39,333 nucleotides of DNA from Borborobacter arsenicus (GCF_003934165.1 NZ_RKST01000034.1:1-39333), one strand, 5' to 3'. Positions 1-5,819 are shown, counted from the first letter of the stretch. Made by a program: numbers and translations. Notes: a model not told the origin generated them from the letters alone.

Positions 1-1
1 A

Positions 2-94
2 CACGCCTGGCTCGCCCAGACCCTCGAGCGCATTGCCCAGGGCTGGCCGATCTCCCGGATCGACGATCTCATGCCCTGGAACTTCAAAGCCTGA
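2..94 (+). pseudogene. IS66 family transposase, C-terminal fragment
   Basis: The open frame enters from the left edge of the window and ends at TGA 92-94. It reads AWLAQTLERIAQGWPISRID and then DDLMPWNFKA. This matches the usual IS66 TnpC ending (a run like YLADVLARL, then LLPWNW). Only about 30 residues are inside the window, so whether the gene is intact cannot be judged. The stop is followed at 104-116 by gctacccgcttac, which resembles the inward-reading right terminal repeat of IS66 elements (typically ending CGCTTAC). Family assignment is from the motif alone. Confidence 0.65.
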
Positions 95-103
95 ACGGCC
101 GCG

Positions 104-116
104 GCTACCCGCTTAC
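104..116. repeat. Probable right terminal repeat of IS66-like element
   Basis: The 13 bases gctacccgcttac lie 9 bases after the transposase stop. They resemble the reverse complement of the GTAAGCGG-type left end of IS66 elements. If correct, the element ends near 116 and 117-240 is flanking DNA in which I see no gene. The other terminus is outside the window, so the pair cannot be checked here. Confidence 0.35.
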
Positions 117-240
117 GCTCGACCGAACGCATCGACGGCATTGTCGCTATCTGCAACGCGCTGGGCCGAGCTATCGCCCGTGACGTCAATGCTGGCCGCT
201 CGGTCTATGAGACCCGCGGCATTTTAATGTTGTGACAGTG

Positions 241-690
241 CTACTTGACGACGAGCACCGGGATCGTCGCTGTCGACAGTACCTCGGAGGTTTGACTGCC
301 CAGCAGCAGCCTTTTGATACCACGGCGCCCATGGGATGCCATGACGATTAGATTGCAGCCATATTTTTGGGCGCTGTCAACGATCGCGGAGGCGGGTAAG
401 GCATCCGGAACATGAACCGTGTTCACATCAATACCCATTTTCTCAGCCGAGGCCTTTGCTGTCGAAAGTATGTTACTCGCGAACTCTTTTTGACTGGCGT
501 CGTAGTTCTCGAAATCCACAGGCGTTGCAACCCAACCTGCCGCTGTTGCGACTGACGAGATTGGCATCACCTCGGTCACCGTGACGATAGTGACCTTGCT
601 CCCGAGAGCTTTCGCCAGGGATAGCCCATGATCAACGCCATTTTGTGCCAGCTCGGAACCGTCGGTGGAAACAAGAATGTGAGTGTACAC
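241..690 (-). CDS. Universal stress protein (UspA family)
   Basis: 149 residues, the normal size of a single-domain universal stress protein. These are cytoplasmic nucleotide-binding proteins that dimerise and accumulate under stress. The N-terminus (THILVSTDGS) is the first beta strand with the usual DGS turn. Near the C-terminus MASHGRRGIKRLLLGSQTSE carries the ATP-binding pattern G-x2-G-x(n)-G(S/T), and the protein ends in the typical hydrophobic strand IPVLVVK. The start is GTG at 690, with AAGGTG about 5 bases upstream as ribosome site. It lies next to the 2-5.6 kb stress genes but on its own transcript. The exact physiological role is unknown. Confidence 0.93.
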   Translation of the reverse strand: MYTHILVSTDGSELAQNGVDHGLSLAKALGSKVTIVTVTEVMPISSVATAAGWVATPVDFENYDASQKEFASNILSTAKASAEKMGIDVNTVHVPDALPASAIVDSAQKYGCNLIVMASHGRRGIKRLLLGSQTSEVLSTATIPVLVVK

Positions 691-753
691 GGCGCACCTT
701 CAAGATCGATTGCAAGTCAAAGACGCTAATCAAAATGGTACTCCACGACAAGG

Positions 754-1020
754 TCCGGCCTGCGGTTACTCCGCATAGCTTCACGGGTCGCCGCCGTCTA
801 TGCTTGTGTGCGGATCATCTCCGGCGGTGTGGCGACACTGCCCTTGCATATCAAGCGCCGCGTCGACGATCGCACCCGCGAGGATGCTTCGGACACACCG
901 ATCTGGACGGTGCTCCCGCGCAGGCCCAACCGCTGGCAGACACCGTCGCAGTTTCGTCGCTTGCTGCAGGCGCATCTGCTCCTGCGCGGCAATGCCTATG
1001 CGATGATCGTGCGTTCGCGC
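754..1020 (+). pseudogene. Phage portal protein (HK97 type), internal fragment
   Basis: The frame reads VAAVYACVRIISGGVATLPL, then VLPRRPNRWQTPSQF and LLQAHLLLRGNAYAMIVRSR. These are the hallmark segments of HK97-family portal proteins: VyacVRiIS, the PN-x-mT motif and hLLlrGNAY. Only about 90 residues remain; no N-terminus or clip/stem region follows, and the frame leaves the family after about 1020. The piece is joined to the endolysin fragment downstream. Portal proteins form the dodecameric DNA entry channel of phage capsids, so this marks a degraded prophage. Confidence 0.75.
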
Positions 1021-1082
1021 GTGATGGCCAGGATCACCGCCAACGATCTGCGCGACCGCGGGCACCGGCAAGCTGCCATCAA

Positions 1083-1883
1083 CGAACCGGCACTCGACAC
1101 AAGCTGCAGGTCCTGCGGGATCGGCTGGACAAGCCGCTGATCGTCCGCTTCGCCTATTGCAGCCCCGAGCACAACCGCGCCGTGGATGGTGCGACCCGCT
1201 CCAACCATCTCGACGGCGCCGCCTTCAACATCGCCATGGCTAACTACGATCCGGTGGCGTTCGAGGCGGCGGCGCGCGAGGTCGGGCTCCTCGGCTTTGG
1301 CTCCTATACCCGCTCGGGCTTCATCCATGTCGACCTCGGGCCCGCGCGGCAATGGGGCGAGCGCTTCCCCGTGCGGGCGACGGTGTTCGCTGCGGAAATG
1401 CTGCCCGCACGGGAGGTGCTGGCCGAAAGCCGCACGATGAAGGCCAGCGGTGCGGCGGATGTGGCGACGCTTGGCGCCGCAGGTGTCGAGGTCGCGCAGA
1501 ACGTCCTGGCGGAGACCCAATCCGCCATCCTGCCGCTCGTGCCGTATCTGGACACCCTGCGCTGGGTCTTCATCGCCGTGGCGCTCGCCGGCGTCGCCGT
1601 CACGATCTACGCCCGCATCGACGACTGGAAGCGGGGGGCAGCGATGATTGGAAGTCTACTTGCCGGAATCGCCACCAACCCATTTGCGCAGACCGTCCTA
1701 CGCTACGGCGCAATCGCACTCACCGTGTTCCTGTTCCTGCTTGCACTCCGGCGCTTCGGAGAGCGTGCCGGTCGCCTCCACATAAAAAAGCCCGTCCACG
1801 GAGGGTGGGCAATGGCTGGCCCAACCATCACGGCTACCTATAGGCGAGAACGCTCCTGCTGCTCCGGCCATTTCGAAAGTTGA
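1083..1883 (+). pseudogene. Peptidase M15 phage endolysin with C-terminal membrane segments, 5'-truncated
   Basis: In this frame RFAYCSPEHNRAVDGA, HLDGAAFNIAM and SGFIHVDLGPARQWGERFP form the D-Ala-D-Ala carboxypeptidase (M15) fold, with the zinc-binding HLDGAAFNI and HVD motifs visible. The region before LQVLRDRLDKPLIV is missing, where the portal relic joins. After the peptidase domain come two hydrophobic segments (WVFIAVALAGVAVTIYA and YGAIALTVFLFLLAL), as in rhizobial prophage endolysins. The frame runs to TGA 1881-1883, but the family-like part ends about 1783, just before a terminator read from the other strand. No convincing start codon exists, so it is probably not expressed. Confidence 0.7.
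1784..1810 (-). terminator. Rho-independent terminator (minus strand)
   Basis: Read on the minus strand, GCCCACC and GGACGGGC can pair across a CTCCGT loop and are followed by six T. It sits about 30 bases beyond the end of the broken NUDIX gene and would end minus-strand transcripts from it. Confidence 0.55.
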
Positions 1884-2200
1884 CGCGCATCGCAAACATC
1901 GTCCCGGCAACAGGGACGGATGCAGTTCCGAAGCGTTTTCGATAGCGATAGCGACCGATCGACTTCTTGTGTAGATTTCCGACCACGGCGGCCTCGTTTA
2001 CTGTCTCCTGTGCCGTAGCAGCTTTCTTGTTTTTCCGTTTCATCTTCCAGCCTTTGGGAAAGATGAAACGCTTCTTTTTGCGCGTGGTTACGAGCAGGAT
2101 TTCGGGTCGTCCGTCTTTTCCCTTCCGGTAAGGAAGCGCGCCAACCTAAAGACAGCGGCTTGCCTTGCAACGCCAATGTTTTTGCCTTTTGCCGGTTCAT
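1838..2200 (-). pseudogene. NUDIX hydrolase, frameshifted and 3'-truncated
   Basis: The intended protein starts at ATG 2200 (MNRQKAKTLALQGKPLSL). It then needs a frame change near 2150 to continue as VGALPYRKGKDGRPEILLVT, and then KRFIFPKGWKMKRKNKKAAT with AQETVNEAAVVG. The last stretch is the NUDIX-box region (G...E...EAAVVG), though the REUXEE core is already degraded. In the second frame a TAG stands just before VGALPY, so the gene cannot be read through. The C-terminus leaves the family near 1855 at the prophage junction. NUDIX proteins hydrolyse nucleoside diphosphates linked to other groups. An EcfG-like promoter lies upstream at 2243-2268. Confidence 0.7.
2038..2069. repeat. Small inverted repeat inside NUDIX pseudogene
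   Basis: GTTTCATCTT and AAAGATGAAAC face each other across about 12 bases. It coincides with the coding segment for the NUDIX box (FIFPKGWKMK), so it may be coincidental to coding. Confidence 0.3.
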
Positions 2201-2242
2201 GGCGAACGATTCTGCCCTATTCAAATTTACAGTCTTGCGAAC

Positions 2243-2268
2243 AACCTCGAACGGCGAACATTGGTTCC
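2243..2268 (-). promoter_or_regulatory. EcfG-like promoter for NUDIX gene
   Basis: On the minus strand GGAAC (2268-2264) is followed after 17 bases by GGTT. The EcfG consensus is GGAAC-N16/17-CGTT, so one -10 base differs. The predicted transcript would begin near 2235, about 35 bases before ATG 2200. Confidence 0.45.
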
Positions 2269-2333
2269 GCAGACGACGACAGTCCCAGGCGAATATGATT
2301 CGCTTAGTGGCCGGAATGCGCGCAAGATAGCCC

Positions 2334-2642
2334 ATGGCCAAGGGCTATCTTGACGGGAAGCTGGAGTGCGCCACATGCGGCACGATCCGGATGCTGATAC
2401 CCAAAAAGGCCGATGAACTTACCGAAATCCACTGCAGCAGTTGCGGCCGGTTACTTGGCACCTGGGGAGAATTGCAAGACGAATTCGCCCGTGAGGCCGG
2501 AGACGGAACCCTCGAATTCAATGGCGGCCGCATCAGACGTGTCGAACCCAAGCGTACTGATCGGCAGCGCAACGCCCGCCGGCTAGTGAAAGACGGCGGG
2601 CAGTTGGAAGGCGGCGCGATGTTTCCTGCCGAGAAACAATAA
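2334..2642 (+). CDS. Zinc-ribbon protein (paralogue of 4694-4927)
   Basis: 102 residues beginning MAKGYLDGKLECATCGTI. Two CxxC pairs (LECATCG and IHCSSCGR, about 18 residues apart) form a zinc ribbon, followed by a conserved LGTWGELQDEFAR helix and GGRIRR. The 4694-4927 product has the same order (GYLNGKLECKTCGT, CSKCGEPLGMWGDLQDEFAR, GGRIRK), so the two are duplicates. This copy has an extra basic tail of about 25 residues. The ATG is fixed by alignment of the two N-termini; no strong Shine-Dalgarno is seen. DNA upstream of both copies is also similar (gattcgctt near -55). Function unknown; a nucleic-acid-binding or regulatory role is only a guess. Confidence 0.75.
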   Translation: MAKGYLDGKLECATCGTIRMLIPKKADELTEIHCSSCGRLLGTWGELQDEFAREAGDGTLEFNGGRIRRVEPKRTDRQRNARRLVKDGGQLEGGAMFPAEKQ

Positions 2643-2656
2643 AGGCCGGGGCGCGG

Positions 2657-3160
2657 TTAGGCAGCTTTGCCCAAGGCCTTTTCATTCACCACACTGTCCG
2701 CAATTCCCGTCAGCGCCTCGTCCGTTTTCGATTCTTCGGCCAGCGTAGCGTCAAGCAGCCGGACGGCATCTTTCATTCCAAGCAGTTCGGCCCATCTCTT
2801 GAGCGTCCCGTATCGCGTAATTTCATAATGCTCGACCGCTTGGGCAGCGGCCAGCAGACCAGCATCGAGAGCCGGAGTACCTTTGTATTCGTCCAGGACC
2901 TCTTCGCCTTCCTCGATAATCCCGTCTATCGCCGGGCAGGTCTTGCCCTGGGCTCGCTTGCCGAAGATCTCGAAGACCTCCTGCAGCCGCTCAACATGTC
3001 CTTCGGTCTCGTCACGATGCTTCTCGAACGCGGCCTGCAGATCGGGCGCCTGCGCGCCTTTTGCCATTTTCGGTAGCGCTTTCAGAATCTTGCGCTCCGC
3101 GTAGTAGATGTCCTTCAGGGTGTCGTGGAACATATCCTCCAATGTCTTTTCCTTGGCCAT
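2657..3160 (-). CDS. Ferritin-like DUF892 protein (YciE/YciF family)
   Basis: 167 residues, the family's normal length. It opens with KTLEDMFHDTLKDIYYAERKILKALPKMAK, in which the first helix carries the conserved D-IYYAE motif, and continues with HRDETEGHVERL and AVEHYEITRYGTL. These E, ExxxH and EHYE residues are the expected di-iron ligands of the four-helix bundle. YciE/YciF proteins are stress-induced and belong to the ferritin-like superfamily. The start is ATG 3160 with AAGGACAG upstream. An EcfG-like box at 3203-3227 (GGAAC-N16-CATT) is well placed. The divergent neighbour is an iron permease-like gene, which suggests an iron or oxidative-stress theme. Confidence 0.93.
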   Translation of the reverse strand: MAKEKTLEDMFHDTLKDIYYAERKILKALPKMAKGAQAPDLQAAFEKHRDETEGHVERLQEVFEIFGKRAQGKTCPAIDGIIEEGEEVLDEYKGTPALDAGLLAAAQAVEHYEITRYGTLKRWAELLGMKDAVRLLDATLAEESKTDEALTGIADSVVNEKALGKAA

Positions 3161-3202
3161 GTCGCTGTCCTTGTGTGCGTGTGGAGCCCCCAGCCGTCAT
3201 GG

Positions 3203-3227
3203 AATGGTTTTCGTTTAGTCTGGTTCC
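3203..3227 (-). promoter_or_regulatory. EcfG-like promoter for DUF892 gene
   Basis: On the minus strand GGAAC (3227-3223), 16 bases, then CATT (3206-3203), one mismatch from the EcfG -10 CGTT. The expected start of transcription near 3196 gives a leader of about 35 bases. The same DNA read on the plus strand gives GGAAT-N17-GTT toward the iron permease gene, a weaker match. Confidence 0.5.
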
Positions 3228-3333
3228 GCCGTTTCGGATTTTTTGGCAAAGCAGGTGAAGGGCAATGCCTCCTCATCCTGCAACCAGATCGCATTCCACG
3301 CATTTAGGGCCATATCGATTACGGAGCGACGAT

Positions 3334-3678
3334 ATGGAGAGGGCTCTTTTCTACCTCGCTGATTTTCTGTCGCGGCCGCCGGGCTTCTATCTTGTTCTGG
3401 TGGCGATGGCATTGTGCACGCTCCTGGTCCCATTCGGCCTTACCGACGTGGTAACCTACGTACTCTCCGTCGCGGCGATCGTGATTACGGGCATTGTCCT
3501 GATCCAAGGCTACCGCGACACGGCCGCGATTCACGCCAAGCTCGATGAGATCGTCCTTGCGTTGGAGAAGACACGCAATGACGTGGTGGGATTGGAACAC
3601 GCGGACCAGGAAGAAATCGAGGAAGAACTCAAGCGTATAGAGCAGAAGGCCGCGGAACAATCGAGGAGCAGACGATGA
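3334..3678 (+). CDS. Low-affinity iron permease family protein
   Basis: 114 residues. Residues 1-20 resemble the family's cytoplasmic entry (FYLADFLSRPPGF). Two membrane spans follow (FYLVLVAMALCTLLVPFGL and VVTYVLSVAAIVITGIVLIQ). A charged coiled-coil tail follows (HAKLDEIVLALEKTRNDVVGLEH and then EEIEEELKRIEQK). Length and order fit the short bacterial members of the low-affinity iron permease family; transport by these has not been generally shown. ATG 3334 is chosen because ACGGAG lies 7 bases upstream; an upstream in-frame ATG at 3265 lacks a ribosome site. It is divergent from the DUF892 gene. Confidence 0.8.
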   Translation: MERALFYLADFLSRPPGFYLVLVAMALCTLLVPFGLTDVVTYVLSVAAIVITGIVLIQGYRDTAAIHAKLDEIVLALEKTRNDVVGLEHADQEEIEEELKRIEQKAAEQSRSRR

Positions 3679-3918
3679 TAGAAGGGCCCGCCGCCTCCGA
3701 GTCTTGCCGCAGTCTAAGGTGGTCATCCTTTTGGAGGATGCCATTCCTCCGATGTGTCGTATCAGGCACTGGATATGTGTGCCAAATTGGGAATGCGGCA
3801 AAACCCTCCAACGGAAAAACCGCACTGGTCGGCGCGAAACCCCGAGCCCCCCGCCCACGCGCCGGCCAGGTTGGAGCCTCATAAGACCATTGTATCGTGC
3901 TCGAACTGCCGGCCATCT
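3679..3918. other. Intergenic region without recognised gene
   Basis: 240 bases between the iron permease-like gene and the next promoter. It holds a small hairpin GGAGG-N8-CCTCC near 3735-3755; otherwise I see nothing coding. Confidence 0.5.
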
Positions 3919-3943
3919 GGAACAAGCTCGCAACCTGACCGTT
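3919..3943 (+). promoter_or_regulatory. EcfG-type promoter, perfect match
   Basis: GGAAC (3919-3923), 16 bases, CGTT (3940-3943): an exact match to the alphaproteobacterial EcfG consensus. The ATG of the next gene is only 8 bases after the -10, so transcription should start at or within a base or two of the start codon. Confidence 0.65.
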
Positions 3944-3950
3944 TCCAGCC

Positions 3951-4184
3951 ATGGCCCGGAACATCGCATTACTGACAGACGTCGCGATCGAACAGGAGGC
4001 GGCAGAAGCAGCAGCCAGATACGGCGAAGACTGCTTCGACCTGATCTGTATCATGAGCAGCCGCGGCGACACGCTGAGCGATGCCGAAACGCTGGAACTG
4101 CTCCGCCATTTGAACCGCTTCGGGTCGATCTTCACCAAGGTCATTGGTGAGATCGATAAGCTGCGGAACGAAAAGAACCTCTGA
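3951..4184 (+). CDS. Small hypothetical protein, probably leaderless, stress-induced
   Basis: 77 residues, MARNIALLTDVAIEQEAAEA and then ARYGEDCFDLICIMSSRGDT, ending in a helical ELLRHLNRFGSIFTKVIGEI. Mostly alpha-helical; I do not recognise the family. The start is the first ATG after the EcfG-type promoter, and the next internal Met is at residue 35, so translation from a leaderless message is likely. It is followed after about 40 bases by the DUF3606 gene, whose promoter begins inside this gene's 3' end. Codon use is like its neighbours. Confidence 0.65.
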   Translation: MARNIALLTDVAIEQEAAEAAARYGEDCFDLICIMSSRGDTLSDAETLELLRHLNRFGSIFTKVIGEIDKLRNEKNL

Positions 4185-4189
4185 TTGTT
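4165..4189 (+). promoter_or_regulatory. EcfG-like promoter for DUF3606 gene
   Basis: GGAAC (4165-4169), 16 bases, TGTT (4186-4189): one mismatch from the EcfG -10. It overlaps the 3' end of the preceding gene and is about 35 bases before ATG 4224. Confidence 0.45.
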
Positions 4190-4223
4190 GTTCGCCCCGG
4201 AGATTATTCGACAGGAGCGATCC

Positions 4224-4406
4224 ATGGCCGGCGACAAGAGCAAACGCGACAAACGCGATCGCAACAGAGTGGTGGGCGACGAGGGCTACGAGATCCAGTA
4301 TTTAGTCCAAAAGACCGGGATATCGACTGAACAAGCGCGTGCCCTGGTTCATCGCTTCGGAAATGATCGCGAGAAGCTCATGGAGGAAGCTCGCAAGCTG
4401 ACCTGA
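4224..4406 (+). CDS. DUF3606-type small protein
   Basis: 60 residues, MAGDKSKRDKRDRNRVVGDE and then GYEIQYLVQKTGISTEQARALVHRFG. The pattern DKSKR-x-D-R-x-V, then a YE(I/V)xYxxxKxGIS helix and a second short helix, is that of DUF3606, a common rhizobial mini-protein family of unknown role, often stress-associated. ATG 4224 has AGGAGCG 6 bases upstream; an in-frame ATG at 4185 has no ribosome site. It is convergent with the gene ending at 4410, separated by 3 bases. Confidence 0.75.
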   Translation: MAGDKSKRDKRDRNRVVGDEGYEIQYLVQKTGISTEQARALVHRFGNDREKLMEEARKLT

Positions 4407-4409
4407 TCG

Positions 4410-4574
4410 TTAGCGGGATTTCTTGAGCAGGCGCGCTTCTCGCACGATCGATGATCGGTCTATGCCGACCAGTTCAACAATCATCTGAATGTCTTGCTCG
4501 GAAACACCCGTTTCGATGGCAAGTGCCCGAACCTGCTCTTCAGTGAGCGCAGGCCGCTTTCGTTCATCTGACAT
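4410..4574 (-). CDS. DUF3606-like mini-protein (54 aa)
   Basis: 54 residues, MSDERKRPALTEEQVRALAI and then ETGVSEQDIQMIVELVGIDR, ending REARLLKKSR. Start ATG at 4574 with GGAGTT 6 bases upstream, stop TAA at 4410-4412. The helix-turn-helix-like organisation (EEQVRALAIETGVS, DIQMIVELVG) and basic end resemble the product of 4224-4406 (TGISTEQARALVHRFGNDRE, EARKLT), so it may be a diverged relative. It is convergent with that gene. A GGAAC box lies upstream at 4620-4624. Confidence 0.65.
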   Translation of the reverse strand: MSDERKRPALTEEQVRALAIETGVSEQDIQMIVELVGIDRSSIVREARLLKKSR

Positions 4575-4598
4575 GAAGTAACTCCCAACCCGGCTACT

Positions 4599-4624
4599 AA
4601 AGTCAGACGCGCCTCAATTGTTCC
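4599..4624 (-). promoter_or_regulatory. Weak EcfG-like promoter
   Basis: GGAAC (4624-4620) on the minus strand, then 17 bases and CTTT. The -35 is perfect and the -10 differs at one base. It is correctly placed for the 54-residue gene starting at 4574. The box lies in DNA shared with the upstream region of the other zinc-ribbon copy. Confidence 0.35.
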
Positions 4625-4693
4625 GGTGCAGCGCAATTTTCCCCGGCGCACATAGGATTCGCTTTGTTGCTGGAAACGGGGCATTCTCCGGGA

Positions 4694-4927
4694 ATGAAGG
4701 GCGGCTATCTGAACGGCAAACTGGAATGCAAAACTTGTGGGACCATCACTCTGATGATTCCGACGGACGCTGACGAATTCACTATGATCACATGCAGCAA
4801 ATGTGGTGAACCACTCGGCATGTGGGGCGACCTGCAGGACGAGTTTGCAAGACAAGCTCGCGAGGCAACAGTGCTGGAGCTAAGCGGCGGCAGGATCCGG
4901 AAAACCCGAACCCCACGGCATAAATAA
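4694..4927 (+). CDS. Zinc-ribbon protein (paralogue of 2334-2642)
   Basis: 77 residues, MKGGYLNGKLECKTCGTITL then CSKCGEPLGMWGDLQDEFAR and LSGGRIRKTRT. Two CxxC pairs give a zinc ribbon. The start at 4694 is chosen because the product then aligns from residue 1 with the 2334-2642 protein (MAKGYLDGKLEC); ATG sits 5 bases after TCCGGG, without a clear ribosome site. Both copies sit opposite a minus-strand gene driven by a GGAAC box, so the whole divergent unit appears duplicated. Role unknown. Confidence 0.75.
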   Translation: MKGGYLNGKLECKTCGTITLMIPTDADEFTMITCSKCGEPLGMWGDLQDEFARQAREATVLELSGGRIRKTRTPRHK

Positions 4928-4944
4928 TATGCGGTACTAGAAGA

Positions 4945-5003
4945 AACAAAAAGCCCGCCACCTCGGTTAGAAGCGAAGCCTTGGAATGGGAACGAGGAGG
5001 AGC
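4945..5003 (-). ncRNA. Candidate EcfG-controlled small RNA 3 with anti-Shine-Dalgarno motif
   Basis: A perfect EcfG-type promoter (5010-5034, minus) should start a transcript near 5003. The RNA would begin ccggcuccuccucg, whose CUCCUCCUC stretch is complementary to ribosome-binding sites. It ends at a run of five U near 4950 after a GC-rich stretch (GGUGGCGGGC) that can pair imperfectly with the 5' CUCCUCCUCG. Length is about 55-60 nt. No coding potential. This is inference from promoter plus terminator. Confidence 0.4.
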
Positions 5004-5009
5004 CGGTCA

Positions 5010-5034
5010 AACGGCGAACCTAGAGCGTTGTTCC
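5010..5034 (-). promoter_or_regulatory. EcfG-type promoter, perfect match (sRNA 3)
   Basis: On the minus strand GGAAC (5034-5030), 16 bases, CGTT (5013-5010). It overlaps the 3' end of the frameshifted small gene at 5020-5249 and is followed by the candidate sRNA. Confidence 0.6.
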
Positions 5035-5249
5035 AACGTAAGTTCCTGGCCAACGAAGCGCTTGCCGCAAATCGCTTTCGTCGAACACACCGGCGTAGAA
5101 CAGCGTGAGTGCCCGCTGGACGACCGCGTCGCCAGCATCACTCTCAACGTCAATCCCGTTCTCCGCAGGTGCATTCGATCCGATCGTTGCAACAAATCCA
5201 AATTCTCAGCCGAAAGCGGTTGGTTCAGCAACTGGGTCAAGCGCGCCAC
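5020..5249 (-). pseudogene. Small hypothetical protein with -1 frameshift
   Basis: A GTG at 5249 opens MARLTQLLNQPLSAE. The high-GC coding signal then continues one frame over as EFGFVATIGSNAPAENGIDV and then AVVQRALTLFYAGVFDESDL, RQALRWPGTYVGTTL, ending at TAG 5020-5022. The join lies near 5205, where a stop closes the second frame on its 5' side. Joined, the product is about 76 residues. The sequence is protein-like in the split reading but I do not recognise the family. A real gene broken by one indel is the simplest reading; programmed frameshifting has no slippery run to support it. Confidence 0.4.
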
Positions 5250-5284
5250 AGTGTCTCCTAATCCCCCGGTTGCAGAAGATTGCG

Positions 5285-5360
5285 AAAAAACCCGCCGCCT
5301 CGCGTGACGGTAAGACGGCGGGCCCTGGCAGGTCCACGTGGAGGGATTGAACGTGGATTC
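5285..5360 (-). ncRNA. Candidate small RNA 2
   Basis: Downstream of an EcfG-like promoter (5367-5390) the minus strand reads about 75 nt and ends in a strong terminator: CCCGCCG and CGGCGGG pair across a 17-base loop, followed by six T (plus-strand aaaaaa at 5285-5290). The 5' part contains the CCCUCCACGUGGA segment, again a pyrimidine-rich CCUCC that could bind ribosome sites and partly pairs with itself (UCCACGUGGA). No open frame of note inside. Confidence 0.45.
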
Positions 5361-5366
5361 ACATAA

Positions 5367-5390
5367 ACTGCCAGCGCAAGTATTCGTTCC
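5367..5390 (-). promoter_or_regulatory. EcfG-like promoter (sRNA 2)
   Basis: On the minus strand GGAAC (5390-5386), 17 bases (16 plus an A), then GTT. It is directly downstream of the terminator of sRNA 1 and upstream of the sRNA 2 hairpin. Confidence 0.45.
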
Positions 5391-5403
5391 AGCAAAAACG
5401 CAA

Positions 5404-5475
5404 AAAGCCCCGCCGCCTGATGGGGATCAGGAGACAGCGGGGCTTCTGACACAGGTGGTCTGGCAAGTGTCAGCG
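5404..5475 (-). ncRNA. Candidate small RNA 1
   Basis: After an EcfG-like promoter at 5482-5506 the minus strand gives about 70 nt with two hairpins. The first pairs CTGACAC with GTGTCAG around a 14-base loop containing CCACC. The second is a terminator pairing AGCCCCGC with GCGGGGCT and holding an inner CCTGAT/ATCAGG stem, followed by five T. Two stems with an exposed pyrimidine loop and a U-tail is a usual layout for trans-acting sRNAs. Confidence 0.45.
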
Positions 5476-5481
5476 CGGGTC

Positions 5482-5506
5482 AATGGCTGAGATCGGGTTT
5501 CGTTCC
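5482..5506 (-). promoter_or_regulatory. EcfG-like promoter (sRNA 1)
   Basis: On the minus strand GGAAC (5506-5502), 16 bases, CATT (5485-5482). The same one-base variant of the -10 is seen at the DUF892 promoter. Confidence 0.45.
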
Positions 5507-5612
5507 GGTTGCGGCCCTACTACCGTACTTCGGCTGTCAATACTGGTATTTTGGGATGGAACGCCCTTTGAGTCTTGCCTAGGCCCTTTTGAGGGAGCAA
5601 CAGGGGCTGGCC

Positions 5613-5819
5613 ATGGTTGATTCCGACGCATCTTTCATATCCGAACTTGCACGCGCCGCGAATGGGACGCGGAAGCTGACCAAGGCGGAGCAGTCCGAAT
5701 TGCTGCAGCGGGCAGCCGACACACTTCGTGGCTACCGCCACAAGCTCAACGATTACGGGACGCCCGCCCATGATGGCGAGCTTGAGGATACCCGTCCCGA
5801 CGGCAGGGCCGCAACCTAG
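5613..5819 (+). CDS. Hypothetical small protein
   Basis: 68 residues, MVDSDASFISELARAANGTR and then KLTKAEQSELLQRAADTLRG, ending in a charged tail (GELEDTRPDGRAAT). Likely two amphipathic helices followed by disorder. Start ATG 5613 is favoured over one at 5589, though its ribosome site (CAGGGG) is weak. High third-position GC supports coding. Family not recognised. It is divergent from the sRNA cluster. Confidence 0.5.
   Translation: MVDSDASFISELARAANGTRKLTKAEQSELLQRAADTLRGYRHKLNDYGTPAHDGELEDTRPDGRAAT

Noticed and set aside
645-1082. A single long open frame from 645 through the endolysin
   Set aside because: Its first 145 codons are out of frame with the portal protein relic, which is clearly the older coding sequence. 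The long frame is a chance opening.
3201-3225. EcfG promoter for the iron permease-like gene (GGAAT-N17-GTT)
   Set aside because: It is mostly the reverse reading of the better DUF892 promoter, has a mismatch in the -35 and lies about 110 bases before the start codon.
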